In this document: one piece after another, positions 37,801-46,245 of the stretch
How positions within the stretch are numbered: position 1 is the stretch's first letter
Layout: each line of letters starts with the position of its first letter
Assembly: GCA_963576735.1 (NCBI GenBank)
Contig: OY755178.1
Coordinates: 8,308,001 to 8,372,000, forward strand
Direction: 5' to 3'
DNA: 64,000 bases
Source: Bedellia somnulentella
Lineage: Eukaryota; Arthropoda; Insecta; Lepidoptera; Bedelliidae
Program-made: the position numbers and the translations under genes
The notes under the pieces: model-generated
Told to the model about the DNA's origin: nothing
Seen by the model: only the letters and a program-made list of their open reading frames with translations
The model's database searches: none

Positions 37801-38223
37801 TTCAGGGATGGCTCTGATTCCTATTTTTATTATCATCGCACTCTTCAAATACAAATCAACTACGTTCACACAGGTAATACAACCATTAGTCAATTTAATA
37901 TGTTATTGTGAAACCAAAGTACCAGAATTTAATTGGACATTTCATGATACCCAATTGTATCTGAGTCTTTACATGTCAATGGTGATTGTGTTCATTCTTG
38001 AAATATTCTTTTTTGTTCATAAAATAATGTTCTTTCTTTGGAATTTCAGACCGTAAAAGCCGCTTTCGGGAAGAAAGAAAAATACGGTCCCAGTGAACCA
38101 GAAAAGAAATTGGAATGGAGAGAGCTTCGGCGTGTTGCTAAGTTGGATCGTGAGTTGATGAGCAAAAACTGGTTCCATCATATATGGCTCAGTCTTACGG
38201 GCGGATATCGACGAAAGGCTTAA
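14525..38223 (+). CDS. Nutrient amino-acid transporter (SLC6, NAT/KAAT1-like), gene B, complete model
   Basis: Fifteen exons join in frame: 14525..14527, 15462..15566, 21117..21164, 24323..24587, 28694..28910, 30140..30183, 30793..30940, 31316..31394, 33883..33986, 35732..35924, 36431..36607, 36914..37013, 37087..37266, 37779..37873, 38050..38223 (stop TAA). All borders are AG/GT and all phases agree. The product is about 643 residues, close to the KAAT1 length I recall (~634). Visible in order: acidic N-terminus; TM1 with the family signature [12 protein letters not shown]2; TM3; an extracellular loop with a Cys pair (CQEAWGNTC) and an NQT glycosylation site; TM4-TM5 ([22 protein letters not shown]); TM6; TM7 with LDTFTS; TM8-TM12; a basic C-terminus ending GGYRRKA. 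It should move amino acids into cells with Na+ or K+. The first exon (only an ATG next to the donor) is the weakest part. The introns carry most repeats listed here. Confidence 0.92.
14757..15002 (-). repeat. SINE-A, full length (intron 1 of gene B)
   Basis: Tail left, start right. TTCCATTTA occurs just before the tail and again near 15011, consistent with a target duplication. Confidence 0.8.
15567..16023 (+). other. Intron of gene B, nothing recognised
   Basis: AT-rich; the open frame at 15835-16080 has no motif and runs into a SINE. Confidence 0.4.
16024..16283 (-). repeat. SINE-B, minus strand
   Basis: Contains 'attgtcacctggtgttcaga', 'atacactgtcacatgac' and, at the right end, the tRNA-like head with its B-box. 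The 3' tail is missing. Confidence 0.75.
16638..18457. mobile_element. Two nested inverted-repeat elements
   Basis: Outer arms 16640-16831 and 18271-18456 are inverted copies (sharing for example 'gaaaaccgacttcatag' and 'ttattccacacgcgtcagtt'). Inner arms 16990-17078 and 18105-18193 are a second pair starting ATGTCGCAGCCAACTGG. The segments between outer and inner arms differ in length (about 160 against 80 bp). The middle (17180-18030) has no transposase frame. It lies in intron 2 of gene B (15567-21116). Family unknown. Confidence 0.65.
18666..18845 (-). repeat. SINE-B, 3' half
   Basis: From the 'cgttcacgccgaatatcccc' end to 'acactgtcacatga'; the tRNA-like head is absent. Confidence 0.75.
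18850..19350 (-). repeat. Lepidopteran dispersed repeat ending in 'aaccgacttcaaaaaaagga'
   Basis: Two related segments ('ccctcgatttgctgggatgc' near 18857 and 'ccctcgatttctccaggatc' near 19152) precede a stretch whose minus-strand end is 'taaccgacttcaaaaaaagg'. The same end recurs at 31208-31245. I know it as a very common lepidopteran retroposon end; the family name is not certain. Confidence 0.5.
19667..19930 (+). pseudogene. RTE-type LINE ORF2, extreme C-terminus and A/G-rich tail
   Basis: About 75 codons end a LINE endonuclease/reverse transcriptase: [44 protein letters not shown]-like end, stop near 19896. This is the C-terminal pattern (LGH...GK..G.RS.GRR...WL) of RTE elements common in Lepidoptera. 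An AGAAGAAAAAGAAGAAGAA tail follows, as expected for a 3' end. Everything upstream is missing. Confidence 0.75.
19931..20689 (+). other. Intron of gene B, repeat debris
   Basis: Contains a SINE-B-like scrap near 20250 ('cccccgaggggtcgatagag') and a minus-strand SINE-C leader at about 20358-20385 ('ccccacatgaggttttcatg'). Confidence 0.45.
20690..21010 (-). repeat. SINE-B, nearly full length
   Basis: Tail of 'acataacataacataaacg' at the left, full body, and the B-box region 'gacccgggatttgaac' at the right. Confidence 0.8.
21515..21660 (+). repeat. SINE-C with tRNA-like module
   Basis: A leader 'gttcatgaaaacctcatgtg' is followed by a 72-nt tRNA-like sequence (21560-21631) with an A-box 'tagctcaattggtagagc' and a canonical B-box 'ggttcgatccc', then a T-rich tail with TTTATT repeats. 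The acceptor stem pairs over 7 bp, but the anticodon stem has only 4 bp with an 8-nt loop, so it is a SINE, not a working tRNA. Confidence 0.7.
21794..22001 (-). repeat. SINE-A lacking its tail
   Basis: The conserved start is at the right end (near 22001). The tail side stops at 'gaatgggtagccag' near 21794. Confidence 0.8.
22002..22790 (+). other. Intron of gene B with dispersed repeat E
   Basis: Positions 22358-22423 ('gcgcgagcgggacacact' and 'ggctctcgttctaggac') recur in inverted orientation at 62094-62155. The rest is AT-rich DNA upstream of the THAP exon. Confidence 0.5.
22791..22862 (+). pseudogene. THAP zinc-finger first exon, orphan
   Basis: ATG at 22791 opens 24 codons, [15 protein letters not shown] then HIEGLTFHK. 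This is the start of a THAP domain: C-x4-C followed by the FH[KR] motif that precedes the usual splice point. Three overlapping GT donors lie at 22862, 22864 and 22866; the last is a consensus GTGAGT. No second THAP exon (with W and the C-x2-H half of the C2CH finger) was found downstream before exon 24323 of the transporter. It lies within an intron of gene B, same strand. It could start a nested host gene or be a remnant of a P-type transposon. No inverted termini were seen around it. Confidence 0.55.
22870..23795 (+). other. Intron of gene B, nothing assigned
   Basis: AT-rich. A minus-strand open frame at 23481-23669 has fairly protein-like composition ([17 protein letters not shown]) but I do not recognise it. 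Confidence 0.35.
23798..23952 (+). repeat. Dispersed repeat D
   Basis: About 150 bp, from 'aataagttacttcg' to 'ggcaaccacaaatat', that recurs in inverted orientation at 49405-49552. It shares blocks such as 'cctcccacttacaagaaatc' and 'cacacacacccgcaag'. A short direct repeat 'agctgaccaccgagta' follows at 24000-24032. Family unknown. Confidence 0.65.
24821..28338 (+). repeat. SINE-B split in two by a LINE
   Basis: The tRNA-like head and first half are at 24821-24986. The body resumes at 28304 ('cttagtcatgtgacagtgta') and stops near 28338. The 8-bp sequence AAGTTGTA is present at 24979-24986 and 28296-28303, so the LINE between them duplicated its target. Confidence 0.85.
24987..28295 (-). mobile_element. 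Non-LTR retrotransposon (LINE), 5'-truncated, with intact ORF2
   Basis: Minus-strand LINE. The frame 28296-25369 is open for 975 codons. An AP-type endonuclease comes first (INAQS near residue 46, SESWL, GDFNT, SHHD). A reverse transcriptase follows, with [22 protein letters not shown] and the catalytic YADD at residues 691-694 (26215-26226). The C-terminus has AVQLWNALP, seen in CR1/Jockey-group elements. The first listed residue is a TTG codon next to the target duplication, so ORF1 and the true start are missing: a classic 5' truncation. The 3' UTR (25368-25011) ends with an AATAAA-like signal and about four TTCTA-type repeats. The open frame and matching target duplication suggest a recent insertion. 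Clade assignment (CR1/Kiri/Jockey group) is tentative. Confidence 0.92.
28355..28558 (+). repeat. SINE-A, diverged copy with internal deletions
   Basis: Start 'gctatgtagtatcgtcttcg' and end 'catgggtatatgaatgta' are recognisable; the middle is shortened. Among the oldest SINE-A copies here. Confidence 0.7.
28911..29786 (+). other. Intron of gene B, nothing recognised
   Basis: AT-rich; no repeat with clear borders was seen. Confidence 0.4.
29787..29890 (-). repeat. SINE-A, strongly 5'-truncated
   Basis: Only the tail-proximal ~100 bp are present. It is nevertheless flanked by GATTGAACA on both sides (just before the tail and at about 29889-29897). Truncation at insertion plus a target duplication is the mark of target-primed reverse transcription. 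Confidence 0.8.
30184..30792 (+). other. Intron of gene B, nothing recognised
   Basis: AT-rich; the small frames at 30462-30792 have no motif and run into the exon. Confidence 0.4.
31208..31250 (+). repeat. Fragment of the 'aaccgacttcaaaaaaagga' repeat
   Basis: Same end as the repeat at 18850-19350, in the opposite orientation. It lies about 70 bp upstream of the exon at 31316. Confidence 0.6.
31395..31811 (+). other. Intron with a degenerate dispersed repeat
   Basis: Positions 31450-31560 ('gagctgacacgagcgaagcg', 'gccatgaaattttgcacac') look like a common lepidopteran repeat. No coding sequence. Confidence 0.4.
31812..32050 (+). repeat. SINE-A, full length, long target duplication
   Basis: GTTGACTTACTATTTA occurs before the start (about 31792-31807) and directly after the tail (about 32050-32065): a 16-bp duplication. 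Confidence 0.85.
32683..32895 (+). repeat. SINE-A with internal deletion
   Basis: Start and tail recognisable; about 35 bp are missing around 'gcgacttttgggcgat'. Confidence 0.8.
32983..33599 (-). pseudogene. LINE RNase H domain and C-terminus, relic
   Basis: The minus-strand frame carries an RNase H fold: YQAEC with the catalytic Glu, [11 protein letters not shown] with the first Asp, [20 protein letters not shown] with the last Asp. A C-terminal region with Cys/His residues ([18 protein letters not shown]) is typical of non-LTR elements that carry RNase H. Endonuclease and reverse transcriptase are absent, so only the 3' end was inserted or retained. It has no stop in ~200 codons. Confidence 0.8.
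34030..34268 (+). repeat. SINE-A, full length
   Basis: Begins 44 bp after the exon ending at 33986. Flanks AAATGCACGTA and AAATCCACGTA are a slightly diverged target duplication. Confidence 0.8.
34672..35662 (+). mobile_element. Non-autonomous Helitron
   Basis: The left end TCTATACTTATAATAAATCT is preceded by A. The right end ...GATCCACTAG is followed by T, as expected for A|TC...CTRR|T insertion. A short hairpin (ACCC...GGG around 'gtgcgaagct') lies about 10 bp before the right end. The element includes the (CTGT)n tract and a 'gaaacaaaaactactcgacg' segment I know from lepidopteran Helitron-like repeats. No Rep/Hel coding sequence. Confidence 0.75.
34794..34841 (+). repeat. (CTGT)n microsatellite
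   Basis: About 11 to 12 uninterrupted GTCT units inside the Helitron. Confidence 0.9.
35971..36310 (-). repeat. SINE-B, nearly full length
   Basis: Begins at 'cgttcacactatatattcc', carries the body ('acaactcagccttgtgggct') and ends with a diverged tRNA-like head. It starts about 45 bp after the exon ending at 35924. Confidence 0.75.
37267..37778 (+). other. Intron of gene B, nothing recognised
   Basis: AT-rich intron between the 180-nt and 95-nt exons. The corresponding intron of gene A is 1365 bp because it holds two SINE-A copies. Confidence 0.5.
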
Positions 38224-38386
38224 TGTAAATATTGTAAATGTTGTTATTTTATTTTTAACGTATTTGCTCATAAATATAAGTTTATGACACTCAAATTAGG
38301 CCTATAAACCTGTTTATTACTAAAACTATGACTTTATAAACTGTATGTTAATGTGTTTTCTTTACTCAATTTTGTCGTCATCAGAA

Positions 38387-38392
38387 AATAAA
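38387..38392 (+). terminator. Polyadenylation signal of gene B
   Basis: AATAAA 164 bp after the stop codon, followed by a T/A-rich stretch. Confidence 0.7.
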
Positions 38393-38819
38393 TTTTATAA
38401 AAAAACAAAATACATTAAGTTATCCGTTTTGAGTTTGAGGCATATTTCATTACATCCATGTAGTAAGATTTAAGACTATCCCGTCCTTCCTATCCTTATT
38501 TTTGCCAAAGTATCTTGCGAAACATCTGACTTGAACACATCTTTTATCATAGGTTTACCCGCTAGTTGGATCATATACAAGTTTGGTAAATTAAGCGTAT
38601 ATTGAGATATACATCAAGGTTTTTATGGCCCTTCCTAATTTACCTGGCATAAATGAGCATCCAATAAGTAACAAATATTTAGTATAAGAATATAAGATGC
38701 TCTCACTCTGGCTTCTGACCCACGACACAATTACGATGGCTCAACTGATTGAGTCGTGGGGAATTGAAATCCCCACGACACACCTACATGTTACCCACGA
38801 CTCAACGCAATATTCTTAT

Positions 38820-39223
38820 AATCTACAGCACAACTTTCTACGACCCTTTTCAAATAAAAAAAAAGGTAAGTAGGTGCCTGATAGTCGTGAAATTTTCGTG
38901 AGTGTAAAAAAACCGAGATGGAACCGAGATCTTTAATTTTTATTTTAATGGAATATTGAGGATATCGGTAACATGTCTGGGGTCCATATTGGCTCACATA
39001 AAATTCTAAATCAATGCAAAATTCCTCTAATCCACGGCACAACTTTCTACGACGCTTCTCAAATTAAAAAAAAAGGTAAGTAGGTGTTTAATAGTCGTAA
39101 AATTTTCGTGAGTGTAAAAAAACCGAGATGGAACCGAGATCTTTAATTTTTATTTTAATGGAATATTGAGGATATCGGTAACATGTCTGGGGTCCATATT
39201 GGCTCACATAAAATTCTAAATCA
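38820..39223 (+). repeat. Tandem duplication, ~208-bp period
   Basis: Two near-identical units (38820-39013 and 39028-39223) contain 'gcacaactttctacgac', 'aaaaaaaccgagatggaacc' and 'ggtccatattggctcacata'. Few differences, so the duplication is recent. Confidence 0.9.
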
Positions 39224-39970
39224 TATTTGTCGTCTTACTAACGATTTGTGTTCATAATAATCACTCTTCATATTTTTATTTTTCATACTTTAATTAGTCA
39301 TACATTTTTAATACTACCAACGGAATTCATACCAGTAAGTGATCATAATTTTTGTATTAATACTTTTACAATCAAGAATCTTTTTAAAACTATATTTTTT
39401 TTCAAGATCTTTTTCTTTATAACATTTAATAGTCATGTTATTTTTATTAATAATATCTACGATACCACGATAAACAGGCAAGCATGCATGCCAATGGGCA
39501 TGAATCACGCATTTAAGGTGCTCGTTTTATACATAATCTAACCTAACCTAGCTAAATGTGACCTAACTTTTCTTTGCCTGCGACCCACCCAAGCAGGGGG
39601 CGCAACCCACCCGCACTCCCTCTACATGCAACCAAGCAAGCCAGCATGCAAACAAGCAAGCAAATATAGACAAAAACACATATAATTGATAGTATTGTTT
39701 TAATTATTAGACTAAAAAACATTTATGAATATTATAGTTATTTATTGAAATTATTATACTGTCGGTCATTAGTATAAACAAATATATTAAAACATAAATT
39801 ATTAAATACAAAATGTATAATTAGTAATATTATAAATTTCGATGATTATATTTTTCAATATTTATGGCTTGAATTTTTTGTGAAGACTGATCATTATGAT
39901 TTTAAATGGTATGTGAAACATTTTCGGACCTCCGATGATAGGAGTTAAAAAGTTATGTAAGAAAAAGCGC
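39224..39970. other. Intergenic, nothing recognised
   Basis: T-rich DNA, then a C/A-rich patch near 39585-39665 with GCAAGCAAGC-type short repeats. Confidence 0.4.
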
Positions 39971-40139
39971 ACCCCATTTCTACACCCTAAATTCTCGTAG
40001 AAGTACCAGGGTCATAGAAGTTGTGAAGAGATGTGTGAATGGAAACTTGGGTTAATATTTTAAATATTTTATGCATACACCTCTACACACCTTCTATGAC
40101 CCTGGTACTGCTGAGAATTTAGAGTGTGGAAATGGCTCC
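39971..40139. repeat. Long imperfect hairpin, ~60-bp arms
   Basis: Arms 39971-40030 and 40081-40139 are inverted copies with a perfect 19-bp core (AGTACCAGGGTCATAGAAG) around a ~50-nt loop. Either a small foldback element or a hairpin RNA source. Confidence 0.75.
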
Positions 40140-40146
40140 TATATAC

Positions 40147-40345
40147 ATCCATACTAATGTTATAAATCATTATAAATGTAACAATTATATATAACTCTGT
40201 CTGTAGCTGACTTAATCTGTACAGATCGTACAGATGTACAGCTGAAATAAAAGATTTAAAACAAACTTTGTCTGTATTGTATGTTTCGTTTTCACGTCTA
40301 AGCCACTGAACCGATTTCAATGACTTTGGCATGAAGATACAGATA
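40147..40345 (+). repeat. Helitron-like 5' end, truncated
   Basis: 'catccatactaatgttataa' followed by 'ctgtctgtagctgac' and 'aagccactgaaccgatttc'. This is the order of motifs in the 5' part of lepidopteran Helitron-like repeats. No 3' end seen. Confidence 0.5.
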
Positions 40346-40669
40346 CATGATATAGATCCACAATCTTTTCTTGGCCGGCGGCGACTTCTGGTATACTGTC
40401 GCCATTTTGAAATTTCGGCCTGTCATTGTCAGTTAGTTCTTAACTAAATAAAAATTATAGGGTGACCTACGTATATAATAAATTATCACTTTCATTAATA
40501 TTTTTTGTTGTAGAAACTTTTTTTCAAAGACAATTATTTTTATGATGTATCTTTGCTTATTGATATACGCTTTTATTTCCAGTATTCAATATAAAAATTT
40601 ATGAAAATTATTATTTATTTTGTTAAATTTTATCTAAGTAGGCTAACACCGTCCGAAAAGTTGTGCGCG

Positions 40670-40830
40670 CATCTATAGTCATGCGGTGCGGGTTACGGGA
40701 AGTGGGAAAATGCTCCCGAATAAGATTTCACTTCGTATACACTGATGCGTGGGTTCTAATCCTAATGCGGGAATGTACCAATGTGTCGGTTGTATTCGGC
40801 GTGAACGTTTATGTTATGTGATGTTATATG
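40670..40830 (+). repeat. SINE-B, internally deleted
   Basis: Diverged tRNA-like head ('gggttctaatccta' B-box region) joined almost directly to the 3' end 'cggcgtgaacgtttatg'. The body is missing. Confidence 0.6.
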
Positions 40831-41276
40831 TTACAAGGCTGTTAAGAGCAATAAAAAAGTGCCCATAAATTCACTGACCCAGCAAAATGAATGACCCAAA
40901 CGATATCTGATGTATAGAATTATTTTTTCTGTGCCACCTTTTTGGGGGATCTATGTGTGAATATGAAATGTAAAAGACAGTACACGACAAGGTAAGCCTC
41001 TGATTTACAGGATTAAAAAAATGATTTTATGTAGTTACCCACTTATTAACTCTGAGTGTCACCAATAACAAATCCTTGAGTATAAAATAATGAAACAGTT
41101 TGCAGAGAAGTACAATTGGCAGTGTTATCGCTAAAAGTGATCTCTTCTAGTCAACATTTGGGAGGTAAGATAAGCAACACAGTCATTCGGGTAGACATAC
41201 CAGACAAGGGCGAAAATAAATAAATATAATTAGCTTACATTAAAACGAACTTGTTTACTTACAATAATAGTTATTA
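40831..41276. other. Intergenic, nothing recognised
   Basis: Contains 'agtacaattggcagtgttat' at about 41110, which resembles the LINE 3' UTR segment at about 25071-25110; probably a scrap of the same LINE family. Confidence 0.4.
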
Positions 41277-41528
41277 CATACATACATACATATACTCACG
41301 GCTTTAAATCCCTAGAAGGGGTAGCCAGAGCTAGGGAATTAGAAACTCCTCAGCCACTTTTGGAACGTTGAGTGGAGTAAAGATGGTAAAATAAAGGTAA
41401 TAATTGGTGATGGGTCTCCAACCGCATTGCCCAAAAATCTCTTAAAAGCCCCAATACCGTTAGTCGCCTCTAACGTAAACCCACCGGCAGAAATGGGGTA
41501 GTGCTATTCTAAGCCGACACTACATAGC
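41277..41528 (-). repeat. SINE-A, full length
   Basis: Tail (CATA)n at the left, start 'gccgacactacatagc' at the right. Confidence 0.85.
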
Positions 41529-42071
41529 AACTAATTATTAATGAAATTAATATAATATAATTTGTTTTATTAAGACATTTCAATACTGTACTACATAAAT
41601 TAGCCTGTATGATGTAAAATTATTTCCCTTATAATGGTTAATTTTTATTTACTGGCAATACTAATATCGATGACAGCGACGCCCTTACCGGCCAAGAAAA
41701 GATTGTGGATCTGTAGATACCATGGAGACCACTTTTTGTTGTTTTAGATAAGGTCATGTTTATAGACTCATCGTAGTTGTGCCGTGGGTCAGCGAGGAGC
41801 TTAACTAACCAGTTGTAATGAGTCTAATGAGTTGTGTCATGGGTACATAGAATTTCCCCAGCACACAACTAGGTTGTGCAGCGGAGAATTTCAATTCCCC
41901 ACGGCTCAATCAGTTGAGCCACCGTAGATGTGCCGTGGGTCAGTGAGGTCACTCTCACTACATGCGGCCTTCTCTCCTCAAGTAATATTTAGGTAATATT
42001 TCGTAAATTATCCTCGGGGTTTCGACTCATTTGCTTAACTGACAATGCCTTTTTTGGCTCCTCCCAACATT

Positions 42072-42292
42072 TACACTGTATATCCCCGAAGGAGATTGAG
42101 ATACCAATATTTCTAAACATCACTTGTCATTTTATGTCACCAGCGGCGCTAGTATAGCAAGTAATAACAGTCGAGATATCTCGTCTGTCGTGGCTTCCGA
42201 AATTCTCGGACTCCTCCCACTTTTGTCCTCCTCCCACAGCACCGCAGGCCTTTAGAGTACCCACTCTTGCGCGAGCAGTGTATTCATGTTAT
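42072..42292 (-). repeat. SINE-B fragment interrupted by unrelated sequence
   Basis: 'gtatatccccgaaggagatt' and 'gagtacccactcttgcgcga' are SINE-B segments; the ~110 bp between them are foreign. Confidence 0.55.
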
Positions 42293-42404
42293 AAATAAGA
42301 AGTCACATAAATACAAGTGTTACTCAGTCGATTGGGTTTCCTAATAGCATAGATGGTCTTGATTAGATTCATCTGTGGTTAGGATGAGATATAGGCATAC
42401 GATA

Positions 42405-42651
42405 CTACATACATAAATGCAGATACTCACGGCTATAATTCCCTATAGGGGTGGCTAGAGCCAAGGAATTATAAATTCCTCAGCCACTTCTGGAAGTTAA
42501 GTGGGAAATAGATTGTAAAATAAATGTTTTTGGTGATAGGCCTTCTACCGCATCGCCCAAAATCACTTAAAAGCCCGGATACCCTTAGTCGCCTCTTGCG
42601 ATCACCCATAGGAAGAAATTGGGTAGTGGATTCTGAGCCGACACTAGACAG
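42405..42651 (-). repeat. SINE-A, full length
   Basis: Diverged copy, tail left, start right ('gagccgacactagacag'). Confidence 0.8.
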
Positions 42652-43142
42652 AAAGCGATAGATTTCTGAGATAGTATTTTTTCTTATTACTTCGGGGTAT
42701 AATCGCGTGTACGTGGTGGTACGTATAATCACGAGCACCCTAGCATGTTAATAGACAAAGTTTGGGTAGTGTATGGGGAAAGATTTAAATCTGTATTATT
42801 TCATTTACAATTACATATGTCGTAATCAGATAAGTGTAGGCGAGCAATCAGAAATCAGCCAATCAGCATTAAAAAAGTACAATCTTACTAAACCAACTAG
42901 TTTTTTTGCAAAAAACCTAGTAAGATTAGAAAATATTATAACCGTTGTCTAATTATCCGGATTTTTGCAAAATTCCTAGGTTTTTTGCAAAAAACCTAAA
43001 CATCAAATCATCCTACGACATATATACTCTATTGACGATTTCACAGCAAAATGTAATATTTGACTCCAGAATAATTAGCTTAATTTTGTGTGATCGTTGT
43101 ACAAAAACATGTCATGAATTATGTAACTCTTTAAAAATAAAT
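42652..43142. other. Intergenic, short palindromic motifs
   Basis: Three 'TTTTTTGCAAAAAACCTA'-type segments near 42900-43000 form local hairpins. Otherwise nothing. Confidence 0.45.
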
Positions 43143-43345
43143 GGCTGAGTTGTACTTAGTCATGTGACAGTGTATTCGTACAAAACGGCGATAGGCCTGC
43201 CCCCTATCACGTGAGTACACTGTCTAAGCAAAACGTGGGTACCTTCTCTGGAAACTAGATGGCGCTTGCCATGTGAGTTCAGGAGTATTGGTGCCTCTGC
43301 CAACCCCTTCGAGGAAAACGGCGTGAACGTTTATGTTTATGTTAA
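43143..43345 (+). repeat. SINE-B, head missing
   Basis: Starts at 'ggctgagttgtacttagtca', ends with the TTTATG tail. Very close to the copy at 3230-3612. Confidence 0.85.
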
Positions 43346-43792
43346 AAATAAATTTTATCTTTCTTTTTTTTGTATTTAAGCTAAACTTGACATTTAATTA
43401 TTATTGACATTATAGCAATGTATTATTTACTCGCCGACAGGTAGAACAAGACGAACAATTGTAAAAAAACCTATCACCGCATTTACGCTTGTGTCTAGTA
43501 AATAAACGCTTTTTATTTTAAGATCCTAAAATTTAAGATAATTTGTGATGAGTTTTCAACCGGACGCCCTTCTACCAGCTAAAAAAGCTCAATTCTGTTA
43601 ATCTGCGCGTTTTCTTAAACCTTAGCACCTCAAACGAAAGAAATACTTCCCAGCACTGAAATATAGAATCCAATGCAGCCTTAGGTTAGATGTATGGAAA
43701 TTATTTGCCCTCCTGTAGTCCGGTAAGAGTGGGAATGATAACAAAACCATGCATCAAATTTCCTTAAAAACTTTTAGTTAAGCTATTGCCAC

Positions 43793-44066
43793 GGGATAGC
43801 TCAGTGGGTATCATGCAGACAACAACAAACGGGATTTCAAATCTCGGACGGGCCGCACCAAATTGTCTTTTCTAAACATCGTGGGAAAACTCACACAGCT
43901 AAGATCTACTCAGTCATGTGACAGTTCATTCGTACAAAACAGAGCGATAGGCCAGCCCCCTATCATGTGAGTACACTGTTCAAACAAAACGTGGGTACTC
44001 TGAACACCAGGGGACAATGCCAAGTGATGTTTCGAGGATATACGGCGTGAACGTTTTAGTTAAGAG
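43793..44066 (+). repeat. SINE-B, nearly full length
   Basis: tRNA-like head with 'gggatagctcagtgggtatc' (A-box region) and 'gatttcaaatctc' (B-box region), body and 'cggcgtgaacgttt' end. Confidence 0.8.
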
Positions 44067-44373
44067 TTTGAGAATGTGTATGTATGAATAGTACAGTCGC
44101 CATCAGATATATCGGAGCGTCCGAGGTACTCAAATGTTTCTGAGCAGCAATAAATTTCAATAAATTCTTTACGCTAAATAAAGTCAATAAGATTTGAACA
44201 TCCAATTCGCCACAAATATATGAGCAGTGGGTTTTCAATAAAATCTGAACACACAACGAGACAATAATATCTGAAGGTACAACCCGTCAAAGTTATCTGC
44301 TCAGACAGGGTGATCATAAATATCTGAACATTTAGGGAAAATATACCTTAAAGCACTATGCATACAGTTTAAA

Positions 44374-45708
44374 TTTCTTTAACTTACTACGCTGGAATAC
44401 ATTTTCTACACAACCACCATTTGGTTTTATCAACGTCAAAACTAAAAAGAGTTTTCTGCCGGGAGGTAAAACTAGTTATACGGTTAATATATTATTAGAA
44501 AAAAAAACTAAATCGTTCCCACTGACCAACTCTTTTTTAAATGGGTTTGTAGTTTTATATTTTTTACCGGTACAAAAACATCAAGAGGTAAAATAACTTA
44601 GGATTTTTGAAACGTTGTATGCCATTTTTTTACGTTGTACCAGGAGGGTAGCATAAATATAAATGCAGCTTTAATCAAAAATCAAAATCAAAGAATAAAA
44701 ATCAAAGAATAAACTAGTTTTTACAAAATTATACTTTTTCCTGCAGTTTTCTCTAACGTATTATACGTATTCATATATGTATTTATTTATAAATATATTA
44801 AATGAGGACAATAAATCTGAAGGTTAATAAATTAAAAAAAAAGGATTTGAACCCTGACGCAACGGATTATATTTATGATTTCTAATGGGAGGTTTTCCTT
44901 TTTTTCTTTTTTTCTTCTTCCCTGTTCTCAGGATAGATGGCGCCAGTTTTGCTATGTTACTGATAGGAACGGAACGTCACACCGTTTTTCATAATTGGAT
45001 GTAATGATATCGTAAAACGGAACGTACATAAAAACGTTCTGATTTAAAAGTCTAAATAAATATCAGTTTAAGCCAAGATAGCTTAAAAGTAAATAAACAA
45101 AGACGGTATTTATATTTAACATTCTTTTTGTTGTTTTTACTCGCCAAAAAGTTACTCTATGGTGATGTGACACATGTTTTTAAAGTTGACATTGGCGAAA
45201 TTATTGTGGCAACACGATTGAGGCCACGAAGAAAAAAATTAAGTAAGTAACGTAGTTACATCAACGCCATCTACAGAGCTCTAGGAAACTATGTTGTTTT
45301 TTTATTTCTCAAAAAGAAAACCTCTCATTACCAAACCGCTAGGCCATGGTGATTCACACGAAAGTGGATAAAATATTGCAAAGCATTCTTACCTATTTTA
45401 ATTTGGCAGCTTTAATATTACCATAGATATAGAAGCACACAGATTGGCAGTAAGTGACAAACGTCATAGCATAAACGTCAACGAAGGCAGGACCTCTCAC
45501 GGTCACGATAACAACCTACAACGGTTTTAGCATAAAACGTGAAAGAAAATAATTGACTTATTTTCGTTAATTCTGATATTTAAGTCCTAACTTTGGTGAT
45601 TTTTGATAAAGTTATTAATATTTAACAGCGCAGTATCTAAATCAAATACATATTCTTTGGCAAACATAAAATTTTTAGCCATTTATGTCCAAATTGAGAC
45701 TGTAATAG
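44374..45708. other. Interior of the large inverted-repeat element, nothing recognised
   Basis: AT-rich. 'ggaggttttccttttt' near 44890 and its inverse near 45310 may be ends of another small element. No coding sequence. Confidence 0.4.
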
Positions 45709-46245
45709 CATACATACATACATATACTCACGACTATAAATCCCTTAACGGGGTAGCCAAAGCTTTGGAATGAGAAATTCCTCAGCCACTTTTGGAAGTT
45801 GATTGGGAAAAGGATGGTATTCACAGATCTGTATTTGAATAGATAACGCAAGTGTCATTTCTTGTATAGATACAAAGCGTGCCATTATTTTTCCACCTAC
45901 TGTGACGTCACAAGAGCAATTTAGTGATGGGAACTCCCCGTCAGCACGTAAACGATTCAATCGATTATATTCGAGTGCATCGCCAGACGTATGATAAATT
46001 GACAGGAGAATGATAAATCTAGAATTATACCTGTTTTTTAATATCGCTATTTTCTCATCTCATTTTTATTCTGAGCAACTCTTCCTACATTATTTTCCTC
46101 CACCACTACATCTTCTCGGAGAACAACGATCTAAATCAGTGAGTTAATGAGTCAGTTAGTCAGTGAGTAGTTCAGTAGCCTTTATTATTATAATAACTTG
46201 TCCTTATTGATAACCTACCTAATTAACTAGTTTTAATAATTTGTT

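Larger units (their letters stand above)
38700..41957. repeat. Inverted arms ~3.2 kb apart, downstream of gene B
   Basis: Left arm 38700-38772 and right arm 41884-41957 are inverted copies sharing 'ggctcaactgattgag' and 'cgtggggaattgaaat'. Each arm holds GACCCACG-type sub-motifs. They may be the ends of one DNA element or two oppositely inserted short elements; no transposase lies between them. Confidence 0.55.

Noticed and set aside
45745..45960. 71-codon minus-strand frame spanning the left P-like terminus
   Set aside because: It crosses the SINE-A/transposon junction, so it cannot be an ancestral gene.
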